Shown piece by piece: positions 26,401 to 38,911 of a stretch of DNA of 64,000 nt (position 1 is its first letter; each line of letters starts with the position of its first letter). The position numbers and the translations under genes are program-made. The DNA comes from Dryomyza anilis (Eukaryota; Arthropoda; Insecta; Diptera; Dryomyzidae): NCBI GenBank assembly GCA_951804985.1, contig OX638133.1, forward strand, positions 27,000,963-27,064,962, read 5' to 3'. Under the pieces are notes generated by a model. The model was given only the letters and a program-made list of their open reading frames with translations, was not told the DNA's origin and searched no databases.

Positions 26401-29400
26401 GTGATTCGGGCCTCTCACCTTGGGAGACAAAACTACTTGACAGAATTCTTGCTGGTCATTTATATGACAAAATTTATTTGACAAGAATTGGTATTAATGA
26501 CTTTAATTTATGTATTTTATGCAATACTCCCGATGCTTTACATAATCAATTTTTTCAGAAACATTTTCACTAATTTCTGTACATTACCAAATTTCACGGA
26601 TATTCCTTCTATTTTCAAATGTAAAATTATTCCAGCTATCTTTGATCTTCTAAATTTTATTAAAGAAGCAAAAATTGATCTTTAATGTTTATTACTTTTT
26701 GACTTTTTGTCTTTTGTTTGTAACCATCAACTTCCTATTTTAGTAGTTTTCTTTGTAACTACTCGATATATGTTTTTATATACCCTGGCAATAGGGTTTA
26801 CAACCCTGCCATCTCAACAAATAATTAAAAAAAAAAAAAGTTTTGAAATGCAGAATGAGGCACTATATTCTATTCGTATGTTTAAATAAATCTAAAATGC
26901 AACTAAGTAAGAAATATACATATGTCTGTCGCCTCGTTTGGGAACAATGGTCGTTAAAAGTTTAATTTAATATCGTCTTTTTGCTGTAGTAAAATTGTAA
27001 TATCAGATGACCTTCTATTAATAATTTATTAGAAAACATACTACATGCTCCACACATTTCGCCATCACTGTAGACTCTATTGTCAGAAATTCCTATCAAT
27101 TCTCACGAATTCCCACTGTACCGATGCATTTTGTTTCATGTGGGGAATTGAGAAAGTGGGAATTTTTCTCGCAAAAAAAAACCCGTCCTTTCTGAATTCA
27201 ATTTCTCTATTTTGAATCCCATTTGCGAGTCTCTTAAATGTATATTTGTTTTTAATTGGTTTTTCCACGATTCTGAATTTAATTTCGATACTTAGTCTCT
27301 TTCGGAAATAAATTTGACAATAACCTACGGGGAAATAATATTAATAGGTCCTACTCCATCACTTTTATATGAAATCAACCGGCAATTTTTAAAGCGGCGT
27401 TGTTTTAGGATTGGGTGTAATTATATACAAAGCATTACACCAATCACTGAACTATTCTTTAATAGTAGAATCGGATTACGCTGAAAATTCTGCATTTGAA
27501 AACAGCTCAGTAATAAGTCTAATGGTCTTTATTAGGGCTGTGCGATTAATCAATTAATCGCAATCCTGATTAATTGATTAATCAATTTTTTGATTAATCG
27601 AATATCTTGATTAATCAATTAATCAAAAATTTGATTAATTCGATTATTCGTATTAAAGTTGCAAGTTTTTTCAGTGGACGTAAAAACTAAAACCCCTGCC
27701 ATTTAAATGCCTCTGCATGAAATATATGTCTTTCTGATTTTATATGCAAATTTTTGAAGTCATTTCAATGTCTACAATTCTTTAAACTACTCTTTGTAAC
27801 TTGTTTTACTAAAAGAATTTACATGAATCCTTTTTATACATTTTCAAAATAATTTAATCCGAATCCCCCTGCTTCCCTTTCCTGTGTTGCTATTAAATAA
27901 ATGCATAATAATTCGTCGTTTATATTATAAAATATGTACAACAAATAACAAATATTTCCTTTTTAATTTAATTTTAGTCCTGCCAAAGTATTCAAGACAC
28001 CCACCAAAATGCCCCCATCCACGCCGGGCAAGAACGAGCTCATGTCTCCCCGTCACACGGATGTCTCGAAGCGTGTGCTCTTCAGTCCGGCCAAGAATGG
28101 CTCACCGTCCAAGATGATTGTGCCTCCGGCCTATCAACGTTTTATGGCACTCGCAGAAAACTCCAAAGCCGGTCAATTGCCGCTGCCGTTCAAGTATCGC
28201 AATCTCATCGAAATCTTCAAGGGTCTCGATGCGGTTTGCGCCATGTTCCACAATCGCAAGGAGTGCATTACCTTTAAGAAACTTAAACCGGCTGTGCAAC
28301 GTATGCAGCGCAAGAATTTCACCGAAACACACTTGGCACAAATTAAGCATATCTATCCGGATGCTTTTGTTTTTTCACAAATGAAAATGCGTAATTATGG
28401 CTCTGCCTCAAAGGCCGATTACTTTCAACTGATCATTGCACCGAACGTAGAGAAGCAAGCTGCTGGCGGTCAAATGACCAAAATCGATGAGGACAACATA
28501 TTGGCTGCGGCCCAAAGCAATTCGATGAATCCACATGTGATGACTGAACGTTTACAAAAGTTTCAACGTTTGCTGTTGGAACGCGTCAAGGATGAGCATG
28601 ACAACTTTTTGCGCACACTCGATCCGCCACTGAGCATTCCACGCGAGAAAGTAACGCGTTGGCATCCGGAGTTTGATTTGGAGAATTGCACGGACATACA
28701 GCTGGGACATATTCCGCAACCACCGAATGTTGAGAAATATTCATCGGCGCGTGATATACTTTCGACAGCGCGCAATCTTTTTAACTGTGCCACGCCCATG
28801 GAGCGCGTGATGGAGCGCTACGAGGCCAAGCTGGAGGCGGAACGTGTAACAACGGAAAATATGCGCAATTCAACAAAAATAATGGCGGAGAGCGGACAGT
28901 CACAGAGTGACGTGGCAAAAACATCTATGGAAGGCAACTGCAAGACAAACAGCTGCACGGCGACCGTAACAACTGCAACTGCTGTTCCTGTTGTGGACAA
29001 AGAAGTGGCGGCTGCGACGAAGGCAGCACCAGCAGCGTCACCTGCACCTGCTGCCACTTTACTCAAGGGCGTGCCCAAGTCGCTGCTCGATAAAATACGC
29101 GCCAAACAGGCCGCTAAAGCGCTCGATGCCATGACGCGTCGCCCCTCGCAGGATCAGGAAGCCACCAAGTACTCACGTCTGCCCGAGTTGGCGCGTCATC
29201 TGCGCAACGTTTTCATCACCGAGAAGAAGGGCGTCCTAACGCTGGAGATGGTTATCAAGAAGATACAAAACAGTTTCCGCACCACACTGACGCCACAGGA
29301 AATTGAGACGCATCTGCAGCTGATCACCAAGGAGGTGCCCGCCTGGGTGGCGTTCCACGAGGTGCGCAAAACGATGTATCTAAAGATCAACAAGGAGATG

Positions 29401-29457
29401 GATCTGTGCAAAGTCGTTGAACGCCTGGAGGCGGTGGCGAATGAGAAAAGTAAATAA
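20389..29457 (+). CDS. dup: double parked (Cdt1), replication licensing factor, three exons
   Basis: Cdt1 loads the MCM2-7 helicase at ORC/Cdc6-bound origins in G1 and is blocked by geminin. The exons are 20389-20469, 23673-24391 and 27978-29457. All junctions are GT-AG, with phases 0 and 2 matching, giving 759 aa against about 740 in Drosophila. The N-terminus has a PIP box (Q3, V6, F9, F10) with a basic run after it. The basic disordered region contains PKLVQFIKKGPLSP and VSRSAKLQELKA, as in Drosophila Dup. The central geminin-binding winged helix includes LPFKYRNLIEIFKGLDAV and FHNRKECITFKKLKPAVQR. The C-terminal MCM-binding winged helix lies near the end (LPELARHLRNVFITEKKGVL). It is intact. 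The two introns (3.2 and 3.6 kb) carry repeats. Confidence 0.96.
21406..21624. mobile_element. MITE with ~65-bp terminal inverted repeats
   Basis: Left arm: CGGCCATGTCCGGCTTTCG ... GTAAACAAACGGTTTTAAA. Right arm: the inverse complement of both blocks with few mismatches (CCGTTTGTTTAC ... CGAAAGTCAGAACATGGCCG). Long arms around a ~90-bp AT-rich centre. Confidence 0.88.
22909..23553. mobile_element. GTCCGTCTG-family interspersed element with ATACCCTACAC ends
   Basis: Starts ATACCCTACACTAAG and ends GTGTAGGGTAT, inverse complements. Internal landmarks are TTTGTAACACCCAGAAGG, ATATATTCTTGATCAG and a GTCTGTCC microsatellite (23040-23105). Similar 'gtccgtctgtc' repeats are common in fly genomes. 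Fragments recur at 5150-5250 and 5817-5965. Just outside, TAGTCGG...CCGACTA (23556-23573) forms a small palindrome. Confidence 0.8.
25870..26840 (+). pseudogene. LINE remnant, RNase H and C-terminal part of ORF2
   Basis: Translation of about 25890-26000 gives IVIFTDSLRACLLL, the RNase H TDS motif. 26160-26200 gives VHFVWTPSHVG, the RNase H WxPSHVG motif. Downstream (to 26573) comes the tail LLDRILAGHLYDKIYLTRIG and CILCNTPDALHN, a Cys/His segment typical of I/Jockey-group ORF2 ends. The copy is 5'-truncated, interrupted by the inverted duplication at 26003-26143, and broken near 26540. An A-run at 26828-26839 is a plausible poly(A) tail. Confidence 0.78.
26003..26143. repeat. Inverted duplication within the LINE
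   Basis: CAGCCTAACCAATAAACG (from 26004) and CGTTTATTGGTTAGGCTG (to about 26142) are perfect inverse complements. Pairing continues inward through CTTTAAA and AGTATCAGCTTTTT with few mismatches, giving arms of about 55 bp around a ~30-bp loop. Confidence 0.92.
27530..27655. mobile_element. Palindromic ATTAATC repeat, hAT-MITE-like
   Basis: Begins AGGGCTGTGCGATTAATC and continues as alternating GATTAATCAATTAATC units in both orientations. Such 'GGGCTGTGCRATTAATCG' sequences are commonly ends of hAT-type MITEs. The right end is unclear. Confidence 0.55.
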
Positions 29458-29848
29458 GTCATATTGTGTATTAATGCAACAAAGGCTTAAATAGCTATTT
29501 TATCTCAACACATGTAGGAAACTTAATTTTTTTTTCGAAGCAATGAATTTCATATATGGCTTGAATATTTTTTCTACTTTTTGGTAAAAAGTTAGATAGT
29601 TACTTTAGTATTTGCACATTATTTTTGTTATTGTCTACTTTAGAATAGTTTGGTTTTGCATTTATTTCTTATAGTCGAAATTTATTAACAATACTAATGT
29701 TTTTCGTATTTCGCAGCTCATTACTAACTTCTACTAAAATACCTAATAAGTATTCGAATAAGTCTGCTCTAACCATGCTTTTCTGTACTCTTGACTATTA
29801 AGAAATTTCTAAAGCTCAAAGTAGAATTTAATTGTTTTCAATGCATTA

Positions 29849-29854
29849 AATAAA
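29849..29854 (+). terminator. Poly(A) signal AATAAA for dup
   Basis: First canonical AATAAA after the dup stop codon, about 390 bp downstream. Assignment by position only. Confidence 0.5.
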
Positions 29855-30916
29855 AATTGCAGTTTAAATAACTCAAGCCATTATGTAATTCGTATCTTTA
29901 TTTTTATTTAAAGAAATAGCTTTTTTTTATTATTAATTTGTCAAGTTTTTTTATTGTATTATTTTTCAAATTTTGATAATTTGTTTAGATTGTATTATTT
30001 TCAAATTTTTGAAAATTTCCATTTTTTTTATAATTTTTTTTTATAATTTTTTTATTATTTTTTTATTATTATTTTTTTTATTATTTTTTTTATTATTTTT
30101 AGTTTTAATTTTTTTTCTTTTGTTATAATTTTTATCTTCTTATTATTTCCTTCTATTTTAGAAAAAGTTGAAAAATAATTTTTGAATTCTAGTAACATCA
30201 CAAAAGTACAATGTTTGGCCGATACTACCTATAAAAATATAATTTAGCTACTTTTTTTATTTTATAAAGCAAGCAGCAACACTTAAATATTAGCTGTTAA
30301 GTTTGTCAATGTTGAGCTCTCAAGCTCTTGAAATATTTAAATTATTTATAGTTATTTTAATCATAAATTTCGCTACTGTGTTGGTACAATGTTTTTATAT
30401 ATAATACAGCTACTACACACATCCTTAATCCTTGGATTATAAATAAGTTTATTGAAAATGTTTTTCCCATTCATTATTAATAATGTCTACTATGTTTTGT
30501 ACGACTCTAATATATATTTATACTGTCTGGTACTTTTATGTTAACTTTACATTTATTGGACAACATTTTTATAATAAAATAATAATATAAGTAAATTAAT
30601 GTTTTTTTTTTCACATTGTAATTAAACATTAAATCCCATATTTATAGTGTTACAATATAATAATAGCAATAATTGTTTTTCAAAACGTTTTTCAATTAAA
30701 AACCATTTCCAAAAATAAATAAAGAAATAAATGAACATGCAATTTATAGTTTTCACTATTATTAAAAGCACAAATTACATAAAACTTTTCAGTTTTGGCA
30801 CTTTATATTGGTTAATTCTCCAACAGAATCTGTCGAAATAATAATGGCAAAAAGGATATTAGATTTGAAATATTGTGACTTTAAATTTGCGTTGCATCTA
30901 TTAAATATCAAAAGTC

Positions 30917-31155
30917 ATTTTAACCCGAATCATCCAAGTGCGACCATATGGTCAAATTCGCGTCCCACACCTATCTCACGATATGGGGTTCAAACTGAAG
31001 ATCTCCTTGAGTACCGCGCGTGTATATGGCACCCCGGTGCGTTAAGGTGCTACCGAACACCTGTACCGACTCCGCGTGCAAACGCTTCTGGATGCCTGGC
31101 CAGATGGTAGAGCATGAAGGCAATCATATAGAAACCAGTAGATCCGCAGCCATGC
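30917..31155. repeat. GC-rich island, unassigned
   Basis: About 240 bp of much higher GC content than its surroundings, with TGGCCAGATGGTAGAGCATG, vaguely A-box-like, and tracts such as GGCACCCCGGTGCG. The 100-codon frame over it has no recognisable domain and reads out into AT-rich DNA. It may be a SINE or a LINE leader fragment. Confidence 0.4.
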
Positions 31156-31212
31156 CCGATTATAATATTTTAATTAACATAGATGAGTAGTTGGCATACA
31201 GACTTTGGTGAA

Positions 31213-31502
31213 ATGCATTGATGGGCAAAGTTGCTACTATTCAGTCACTATTACTGCCCGGTATTGCTACTTTTGAATAACAGTTAAAAATGCCTGTTAC
31301 TCAAATAACAGTTATTTTGATCACAGTTGCGATATTCGCAATAACAGGCAACTGCTACTCACTGTAGTTATTATTCGAATGAAAATTAATAACCTGTTAT
31401 AGAAATACTCCAATGCAATCACTGCTACTGGAGTATTTTGGTAACAGGCCGTCACCGTAACGGTAAAAATATAACTATTACCAAAATATTGGCACATGCC
31501 TA
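31213..31502. mobile_element. Probable MITE built of GTTACTGT-type subrepeats
   Basis: Begins GATGGGCAAAGTTGC and ends TTGGCACATGCCTAG. Inside are many short direct and inverted copies of ATAACAG/CTGTTA and CAGTTACTGTTA-like words. This style of internal subrepeat is seen in hAT-type MITEs. Borders are approximate. Confidence 0.5.
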
Positions 31503-31631
31503 GTGAAATGCATATTATTGATACCATATTTATATTTCTGATTTGTCACATGATTTATATATGATTTATAATTAAATTTATTACTTTTAATTATTATATA
31601 AAAATTGTATTTAATTATTTAAAAATGATTT

Positions 31632-31682
31632 AGAGTATTCACAGTTTCATGGTATTGGCACGACATTGTATGAATACGACAT
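31632..31682. mobile_element. Fragment of the GTATTCACAG element
   Basis: GTATTCACAGTTTCATG and CGACATTGTATGAA match the inverse complement of 62195-62246, the right end of the element at 61868-62246. Confidence 0.7.
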
Positions 31683-31973
31683 ACAACCTTCCCAATATTC
31701 CACAGGGTAAGCGTTTGAAAAAATAATCATAATTGCCTTTAAGGTCTAGTGTGTGTTTTCAAATCAGTTTCAAATATAAAATAAGTGCTATTTTTAGCGC
31801 TTACTCTGAATTTGAAAATGATTTGATAATAACAATACCAAAAAAGGGCAGTGAAAATTATGAACAAAAATGTAGTGACGCTAAAAACAGTACGTTTTTT
31901 TATGATTGCAATACAAACCCTGACAAAAAATATAATATAACGCGCGTCGAAATCTAATAGCTTACCGAAATCT

Positions 31974-32195
31974 ACACCCAGAAAAAAATACTATATAAAT
32001 AATAGTTTTTTACTATTAAAAATAGTCAATAGGATAATTTATTATTTTAATCGGAAAATACCATTAAATACTAGAAAATACCATGACATTGCCATTGAGT
32101 TTATATGAAAAGATTTATTTTTTGTATGCTATTAAATCAATAATTGTCGCATTGACCAATTTTAATGGTATTGGAGCGAATTTTTTTCTGGGTGT
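31974..32195. mobile_element. MITE (ACACCCAGAAAAAAATA ends), copy 1
   Basis: The left end ACACCCAGAAAAAAATA and the right end TTTTTTTCTGGGTGT are inverse complements. The interior includes ATTTTAATCGGAAAATACC and CATGACATTGCCATTGAG, nearly identical to 60772-60942. Confidence 0.9.
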
Positions 32196-33091
32196 ATTAG
32201 TGTTTAGACTTCTGTGAATCTTTAAAACAATAAACCGACCGCCCCCGCCAACCATGATTAGGATCCGGAAGAGCTTTAAACTTACAACAAAAACACGTCT
32301 ACCACATTTTGGCTGCTGGCCCTGGAGCTTTGTCTTGACGCTCGGGATTGAAGTCTACGATATTGGTTGGATGAAATAAAATGGGACAATTAATTTAAAA
32401 AAAATGCGCTTTTTGTAGGATCCACTTTTTTTACTTATTTTGTAGGATTAAATCAATATTTAAAAGCAAAATAGTAAATGCAGGTTAATTTGATTTCGAG
32501 TAGAAAATAAGGCTAAATCTTGATTTGAAGTAAACGTTGAAAGAATTAGTGTTAATATTGATTTGAGAATAAGGGAATTTTTAAGTTATGATTCTTAAAT
32601 TTAGGTTAAAGGTGTTTCAAACGTTAATCTCAACTCTATGATTTGAAAGTAATGATTAATTTAAGTTAATATTAAGTGCAATGGCATATTGGGTTACTAA
32701 GGCCTTAAAACCGGGTGACTCATAAAATTTTGACGAAAAGAAAATGACGTCCAGTGTTGTTTAACCAAATGTGGGATTTTTTAACCGTTCAATAAGTTCA
32801 AATTATCGAATTCGGTTGTTTAGTGCACACTCGACGTGCTGTGCTTGGTTTCCCAGTGTTTCTTTTACTCAATTCTACTCCATGTTACTAATTTCTACTA
32901 CCCAAAATTTTCAAATCAACTCCTTTTGCATTGGCGAAAGGTGTGAACACTGGTTGAAAAATAATCGAAATGGAAACCGCATGCGAGAAATATATTATGC
33001 GAGAATTTAAGTAAACGCAAATTTTCCTAAACGTAATCAGTGTTGCCATTTTTGCATAATATTTTTATTTTTTCATCGTTTGTGTAATATG

Positions 33092-33960
33092 CACACTGAA
33101 AAAAGTGTGTAAATTAATTAAAATGTTAATAAATCCAATTAATTTTTAATTGAAACTCAGCCGATGTAACTTTTAGTAGCATTGAATTCCATATTCGTAA
33201 TAATGAGAATATGTTAATTGGAGCACCTTTAATTAAATTTTGTCATATTGATATTAAAGTTGTTATAGTAACATCAATTAAAAAATTCATTCGATAGAAA
33301 TTGGATCAATTAAATATTTTGTTAAATTAAATAACATATTTGTCGAATAGAAACATATGAAAATAAAAATAATTTAATTCAATATACAACATAAAATAAA
33401 TATTAAATAAGTATTTATACTTTTTGATATGCTTTGTAAAATTCTTTCAACCTAACGAATGTTTTACCGAAGTCAGTTTTAACAACTTCTACAGGTGGGC
33501 CAATTAATTGAGTCAAATATAAAATTTGACATTCGCTTTTTAATGATTCAATATGCAACAAAATGAGCATCATAAATTCTTGACAACAAAAATAAATTGA
33601 GCCATTTAATGCTTTAATAACATAACATACACTAAATAATGCAATATCCTGTTTTAAAATAGCAACGTTGAAGAAAATAATGTTAGAAGAAACAAATAAC
33701 AAAATAAAATCCAGAAGAAAAAACAGTGTTGCAATTTAAGAAAATGATTAAATCAAAAGTAACAAATAAAAGTAGTTAATACTATTAAAGATTTGGTTGT
33801 ATTGAAATTATATTAAATTAATTTCTTAATATTTTAATTAAAAAATGTGGAAATACAATTAATTAATTAGTAAATACATTCATATTTTTAATTTGAATAC
33901 GATTTTCTTTTCTATTAATATCAATTATTATATATATGTACAATATTTTTTTCTGTGTGG
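33092..33960. mobile_element. TIR element, ~870 bp, AT-rich
   Basis: CACACTGAAAAAAGTGTG at the left and TTTTTTTCTGTGTGG at the right are inverse complements over about 13 bp with one mismatch. The interior is rich in TTAATTAAA words. The frame 33415-33702 inside it has no recognisable domain. Confidence 0.55.
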
Positions 33961-34504
33961 TAATTACCATTGGTAATTACTACAAACTAAATTTATCACA
34001 TTCACCATTTTCTCTCGTATTGTAAACATACCACACAATAGATTTTTATCACACGTAACAAATACTATAAACTATATACTTTAATTGTTTTATTAATAAT
34101 CTTTATTGCTATTTATAAATTGTTCTATAAAGTGAGTTTTCATTTGAAATCTATTTGGTAACCGGTAATTTTCGCTGAGGTAATCTTTTAGAATTTGCTG
34201 TGATAAAATGAGGTGGTAATTTCATTTGTCGACACTGCATAGAACACTTTATTCTTCCTTTTTTGACACTATTCGCATAATTTTTTTGTTATTTTTTTTG
34301 AAGTACGTGAAATTGACATAATTTTTGTATTATTTCAAATAAAGTTTTAGTCTTACTTCTGATCCGACGGAATAAAAATTTTGAGGGTATATAAAGTAGT
34401 TTCATATCCAATTGACACCTACAAACATTTATTTAACCGCTCCTATGAAATTACCCGTACTTCTAACCAATTTAATTATATTCCCACTTTAATTTTATTA
34501 CTCA

Positions 34505-34690
34505 CATTTTCATTAAACACTTTTCTGCCATCGGTCATCAGTCAAAAAAAAAAAAATAGTTCAAAATGTCTCGAAAATATTATGTATAAAATCACTCGAA
34601 AATTTTTATTAAACACTTTTCTGCCATCAGCCCAAAACCAATTTTTTAAAAATGTCAAAATCAATCGAAAATTTTCAATTAAATGGATTA
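34505..34690. repeat. Local direct duplication, ~100-bp unit
   Basis: ATTAAACACTTTTCTGCCATC-type blocks at about 34513 and 34608 are each followed by a run of A and TCGAAAAT(A/T)TT-like sequence. Two imperfect copies. Confidence 0.75.
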
Positions 34691-35336
34691 CCAATTTATA
34701 TAAATAAAAAAAATACCCACTTTTATCTAATTTATTTCTTTTTCCCAATATTATTTTAAAATGCATCACTGTTACCCACAGGTGGTTGAGAGAGGCAGGT
34801 GAGATGAAATATTTGAGAGAGAACAACTGGTCTTCTGCTACCTGGTTAATTCAAGTTAACGATACGTGATATCATTTGATGCTGGTATTTGAAATCGTTG
34901 CATTGCAAGTACGACACACGCTTTGAGTTCATTTTCGCGTTAAATTTTGAACAGTTTTTGTTTTTATCATTTCATTAATTGTTTGCCTTTTGTTTGTTGC
35001 AGTTAGTTTGCTTTTGTTATTATTTTACAATAAATTAAAACAATTTTCGTTTAGTTGATTTAAACGCAAATTGTTAAAGTTTTGTAACCATTCCAAAAAA
35101 CAACAACAAAAATAACAAAAAACACACCCAAATAATACGTAATCAAAGCTTCAACTCATAAAATACGACGTAAGCAGCAGCAAGCAGAGGAGCTACACAT
35201 TTTTACACACACACACCAACACACACATCGACGTACATCATTGAGAAATACTTACGGACGGCCTTGTGCGAAGGACGGACATCAAGAATTTCCCCAACAC
35301 ACAAAAACGAATTAATTACTTCGCGTGAGCATCAAG

Positions 35337-36275
35337 ATGTCATCTTCCCCAACGACGCCGCCACCAAGCACCACAGTGCTTAATGCCTCCAAACTGTGTC
35401 ACATCGTGAAGCGTCCTGACTTCGATGGCTACGGCTTTAATCTGCATTCGGAAAAAATCAAGCCTGGTCAATTCATTGGCAAGGTTGATGCAAACTCGCC
35501 TGCATCCGCGGCGGGTCTCAAGGAGGGCGATCGAATTGTCGAGGTCAACGGCGTCTCCATTGGCAGCGAGACGCACAAGCAGGTAGTGCAGCGCATCAAG
35601 GCGCAGAGCAATGAGGTACGTTTGCTGTTGATCGATGTGGATGGCGGCAGCAAGACGCCAACAAACACCACGACGCCACCAGCAACACCAGCAACACCAA
35701 TAACGCCAACAACTCCCACTTCAATGTCGGACAGTAACAATAGCAGCAGAAACAACAGCAATGCCAATGAAAACATGTCGAGCAATGTGCAACAGATGCC
35801 CGGCGCCAGTGCCAACATTAGCTCCATCAGCATGGTCAGCACGAAGCGCATGTCGAATGCGAGCAGCCAAGGTAGCCAAAATTCAGTGGCAACCGCAGTG
35901 CCAGTTCCAACGCCAACTGTGCCGGTGGGCGCCGATGTTATTGATCGCGGTTACATGAAGAATGGCGGCGGTAGTGTCGTTAAGAATGTGGAGCAACCAT
36001 TGGCCAAGGAGCAGGAGAACAATAATAATATTAACAACAACATTCCATTGCCACCATCTGCGGCTGTGGCCAGCGCACCAACAGCAGCGGCGGCATCGAC
36101 AACAACAGCAAAGGCTACAACGCCACCCATTGGAAATGGTAACAATGCTGGCAGTCTACAGCTGCCTATGACGGCAGCCGAGATGCGTGCCAAGCTGGCG
36201 GCCAAAAAGAAGTACGATCCAAAGAACGAAAGTGTGGATCTGAAGAAGAAATTCGACATTATACAAAAGTTATAA
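35337..36275 (+). CDS. Sip1: Sip1, NHERF/EBP50-like single-PDZ scaffold
   Basis: 312 aa, one exon, start ATG at 35337. The only candidate upstream in frame is a GTG at 35325. Residues of roughly 18-100 form one PDZ domain with the ligand loop GYGFNLHSEK, then GQFIGKVDANSPASAAGLKEGDRIVEVNG (shown split: GQFIGKVD, SPASAAGL, GDRIVEVNG) and QVVQRIKAQSNEVRLLL. A long Thr/Pro/Ser/Asn/Ala-rich linker follows. The C-terminus (VDLKKKFDIIQKL) resembles the NHERF ezrin-moesin-binding tail. The expected role is an adaptor tethering membrane proteins to activated Moesin under the plasma membrane and promoting its phosphorylation by Slik. Vertebrate NHERF1 has two PDZ domains; the fly protein has one, so it is not truncated. 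A poly(A) signal lies at 36539. Confidence 0.94.
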   Translation: MSSSPTTPPPSTTVLNASKLCHIVKRPDFDGYGFNLHSEKIKPGQFIGKVDANSPASAAGLKEGDRIVEVNGVSIGSETHKQVVQRIKAQSNEVRLLLIDVDGGSKTPTNTTTPPATPATPITPTTPTSMSDSNNSSRNNSNANENMSSNVQQMPGASANISSISMVSTKRMSNASSQGSQNSVATAVPVPTPTVPVGADVIDRGYMKNGGGSVVKNVEQPLAKEQENNNNINNNIPLPPSAAVASAPTAAAASTTTAKATTPPIGNGNNAGSLQLPMTAAEMRAKLAAKKKYDPKNESVDLKKKFDIIQKL

Positions 36276-36538
36276 ACGTAGAACAACAACTACATTTTAT
36301 TTAGAATCAGAGCGGTACAGAATTCATTACGATTACAACTTTTGAATACGATTTCATTACGCTTACCATCGAATATGTTTTGTGATTATTTTATTAGTCG
36401 TTAGAAATAATCAGAATGTCCTATAATTCTTGCCTGAGTTCACGCAAAAGAAAAAAAAATCTATTTTTCAAAACAATTCTTTAGTACTTGTTCGCTAAGA
36501 TTTATCGAATGAAATTTCAACATTTAACATTTCATTAA

Positions 36539-36544
36539 AATAAA
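36539..36544 (+). terminator. Poly(A) signal AATAAA for Sip1
   Basis: Canonical AATAAA about 265 bp after the Sip1 stop codon. Others follow (for example near 36946), so longer 3'UTRs are possible. Confidence 0.45.
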
Positions 36545-38684
36545 TTGAGTTTGTATTAAATATTTAATACTGGGAACGAAAAAAAATCAATTAGATTAAA
36601 ATTCGATTTCGTTCGAAAGCTATAATTTGATTGAACATTCTGACAATTTCATATTGATATTTATACCAAATAATAAAAACGAATCAATTTTTAAATAGCA
36701 TTAAAAATTTACCACTTAATGGATATATAAAAAAAAAATTTTTGTGACAGTTTCCCATTGCTTTTTTTCACTTTGAACTTGGTTTAAACTAAACTTGGTT
36801 TAAACTTCGCTTATTTTTTACAATTATAAACAACATTTTTTTTTAATTTAATTTAATTTAATTCTTTTTGCATTTGTAAAATTGGACGATATTCATATAT
36901 CTCGGTTTAAACTAGCAAAGAAATAACGACACTTAAAAGTTAAAGAATAAAGAATTCAATTTAGTCGGTAAATCGTCACCTGAGAAATTGTGTGGCTCTT
37001 CGATAAATGCATAACGGCATTAAAAAGATACTATATAAGTCATATATATCCAATTCGTAACTCTTTTCACCCAAAAATGGCGTTTGAGCCAAACCAATTC
37101 TCAGGTGACAAAATGTGACATTTTTAATACAATAAATAAACAAAATCTAATTATGTAACCACCGGTAAAATCAAACTAATGAGAACTTAAAAGTGAAATG
37201 ACTTGACTAATTAAATATTTCCCAGCATAAATATTCAAAGAATTGTTTTGAAATAAAAAATAATCGTAATGAAATCGTAATAACTATTAAAATAGTAGCA
37301 GTTTTTGCTGCTCAGTTTATAATTGACAATATTTGATATAAAAAAAAAACTTAATAATACCCTGCAAACATATAAAACATGTCTCGATTGAACGACAACA
37401 TTTCCGTCCATCCGTACGATCATTTTAAATTATATATATTTTTATATTTTATTACGCATATTACATATTAGGGCGCACATACTAGTCCCAGTTCGTTATA
37501 CAACGAAACTCACATTCCATAAGGCAGAGCACACCATATTTCAGCTGTCCAGTGCACGTATCAGTAGATTCACTTTTGATTAATTAAAATATGCTGAAAA
37601 TGTTTACAAATAACTTATAATTGAAAATTTTTTATATTTACAAATACTTTTAAATGCTCTGTCATAAATATTTGTTATAGGTAGCGGCCATAACTCTTTG
37701 TAGATAATAAATAAAAAATGCGTATAGATATAAAACAACAACAACAACAAAAGAAAAAATCAGTATAAAAAATGTGACAATAAATTTGCGTAATCTCTAT
37801 TGCGGTCCGCATTTTTGTTATAAACCCCCCATCCTAAGAAGGTGCTTTAAAAAATATTTTTAAAAATTTGCAAAAATAATGTCGTGTGGTTGCAGGGTAT
37901 CACATAGTCGGCCATAAAAACTTAAACGAAATCCATGTACATTTCTATTTTATTCCAAACTTTATTAAGTATTATATATAAACAAAAAAAACCGTGTTAA
38001 TTTACACAATATTATATATTCATTCACTTGTTGAAATTTAAGCTTGTTTCTTTCACATTGTTATCAAACATATAAACTATTTAAACACATAAATATTAAT
38101 TTTTAGCATTAAAATGACATTAGCAATAGGGTGGCGGCATAGCCTTACATAGACCACACGCACAGGTCCATAGTCTTGACATTAGTAATAAAATTGTTTA
38201 TCAACAAAGTGTTTTTCAATTTAAACCATTTACAGAAAAATAAATAAATGTTAAACATGAATAAAAATTAAACCTATATGTTTTCGTTACAACGACATTA
38301 AAACTTTCCAATTACATATCGAAAATGCTCAATTATTGATTTGCAAAAGTCTTTATATAACTCTGACAATTCTGATCGATGAGACTGCTATCAATTAATG
38401 AGAACATGTTAAGCTTTCGAATGGCATTAAAATTCAGTAACCACATTCTATTATATTAATCAATAAACTATAAAAACTATTTTGATAAAAATGTATTTGA
38501 TTAGTTTTAGTTCCGCAATAACGATTTGTTTTATTTTTCTTTATTTCTTTGTGTATTTTATGTGTAACAAACCTTTTATTTAGGAAGTCGATATGAGAGC
38601 GATCTATATAGATTGTTCTGTGATTAAAGGTAATTGCTGATTCAAGTAGACACACTAAAGTTAATTTTTGAATTATTTATAAAA

Positions 38685-38911
38685 AGGGACCATAATCGGA
38701 ACCGGCACCGATATGCCAATGGTTTTAGTTCCACTCTGGGACCGCAAAGAACCGGAATTGTAACCGGAACCGTTTCGATTTTTAAAACCGGGATCGGAAC
38801 CGTCGTTGAAAAATGTGTGGAATCGGAAACCATAAAATCGAAATCGGAACCGGTATTCTAAAAATCCTGTAACCGAAACGTGAACCGATTTACTAAAAGG
38901 TTTTAGTCCCT
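38685..38911. mobile_element. TIR element with ACCGGAACCG subrepeats
   Basis: The ends are AGGGACCATAATCGG and, inverted, TTTTAGTCCCT. Inside are many copies of CGGAACCG and AACCGGAA. Ends plus subrepeats are typical of hAT-type MITEs. The frame 38634-38861 lies entirely within it and is not a gene. Confidence 0.65.

Larger units (their letters stand above)
24392..27977 (+). other. dup intron 2
   Basis: 3.6 kb intron with a 5'-truncated LINE in sense orientation (25870-26840), an inverted duplication inside that LINE, and a palindromic hAT-like fragment (27530-27655). The reading frame at 24544-24828 is an AT-rich chance frame. Confidence 0.75.
29458..35336. other. Intergenic region, dup 3' end to Sip1 leader
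   Basis: Contains the dup 3'UTR with a poly(A) signal, T-rich low complexity (29930-30120), a GC-rich unassigned repeat (30917-31155), TIR elements at 31213-31502, 31974-32195 and 33092-33960, a local ~100-bp duplication (34505-34690), and the Sip1 leader (about 34930-35336). No further gene is evident. Confidence 0.7.

Noticed and set aside
30808..31110. 100-codon frame over the GC-rich island.
   Set aside because: No recognisable domain; the island behaves like a repeat and the frame begins in AT-rich intergenic DNA.
38634..38861. 75-codon frame rich in Arg/Gly/Thr.
   Set aside because: Lies entirely in the ACCGGAACCG repeat element.
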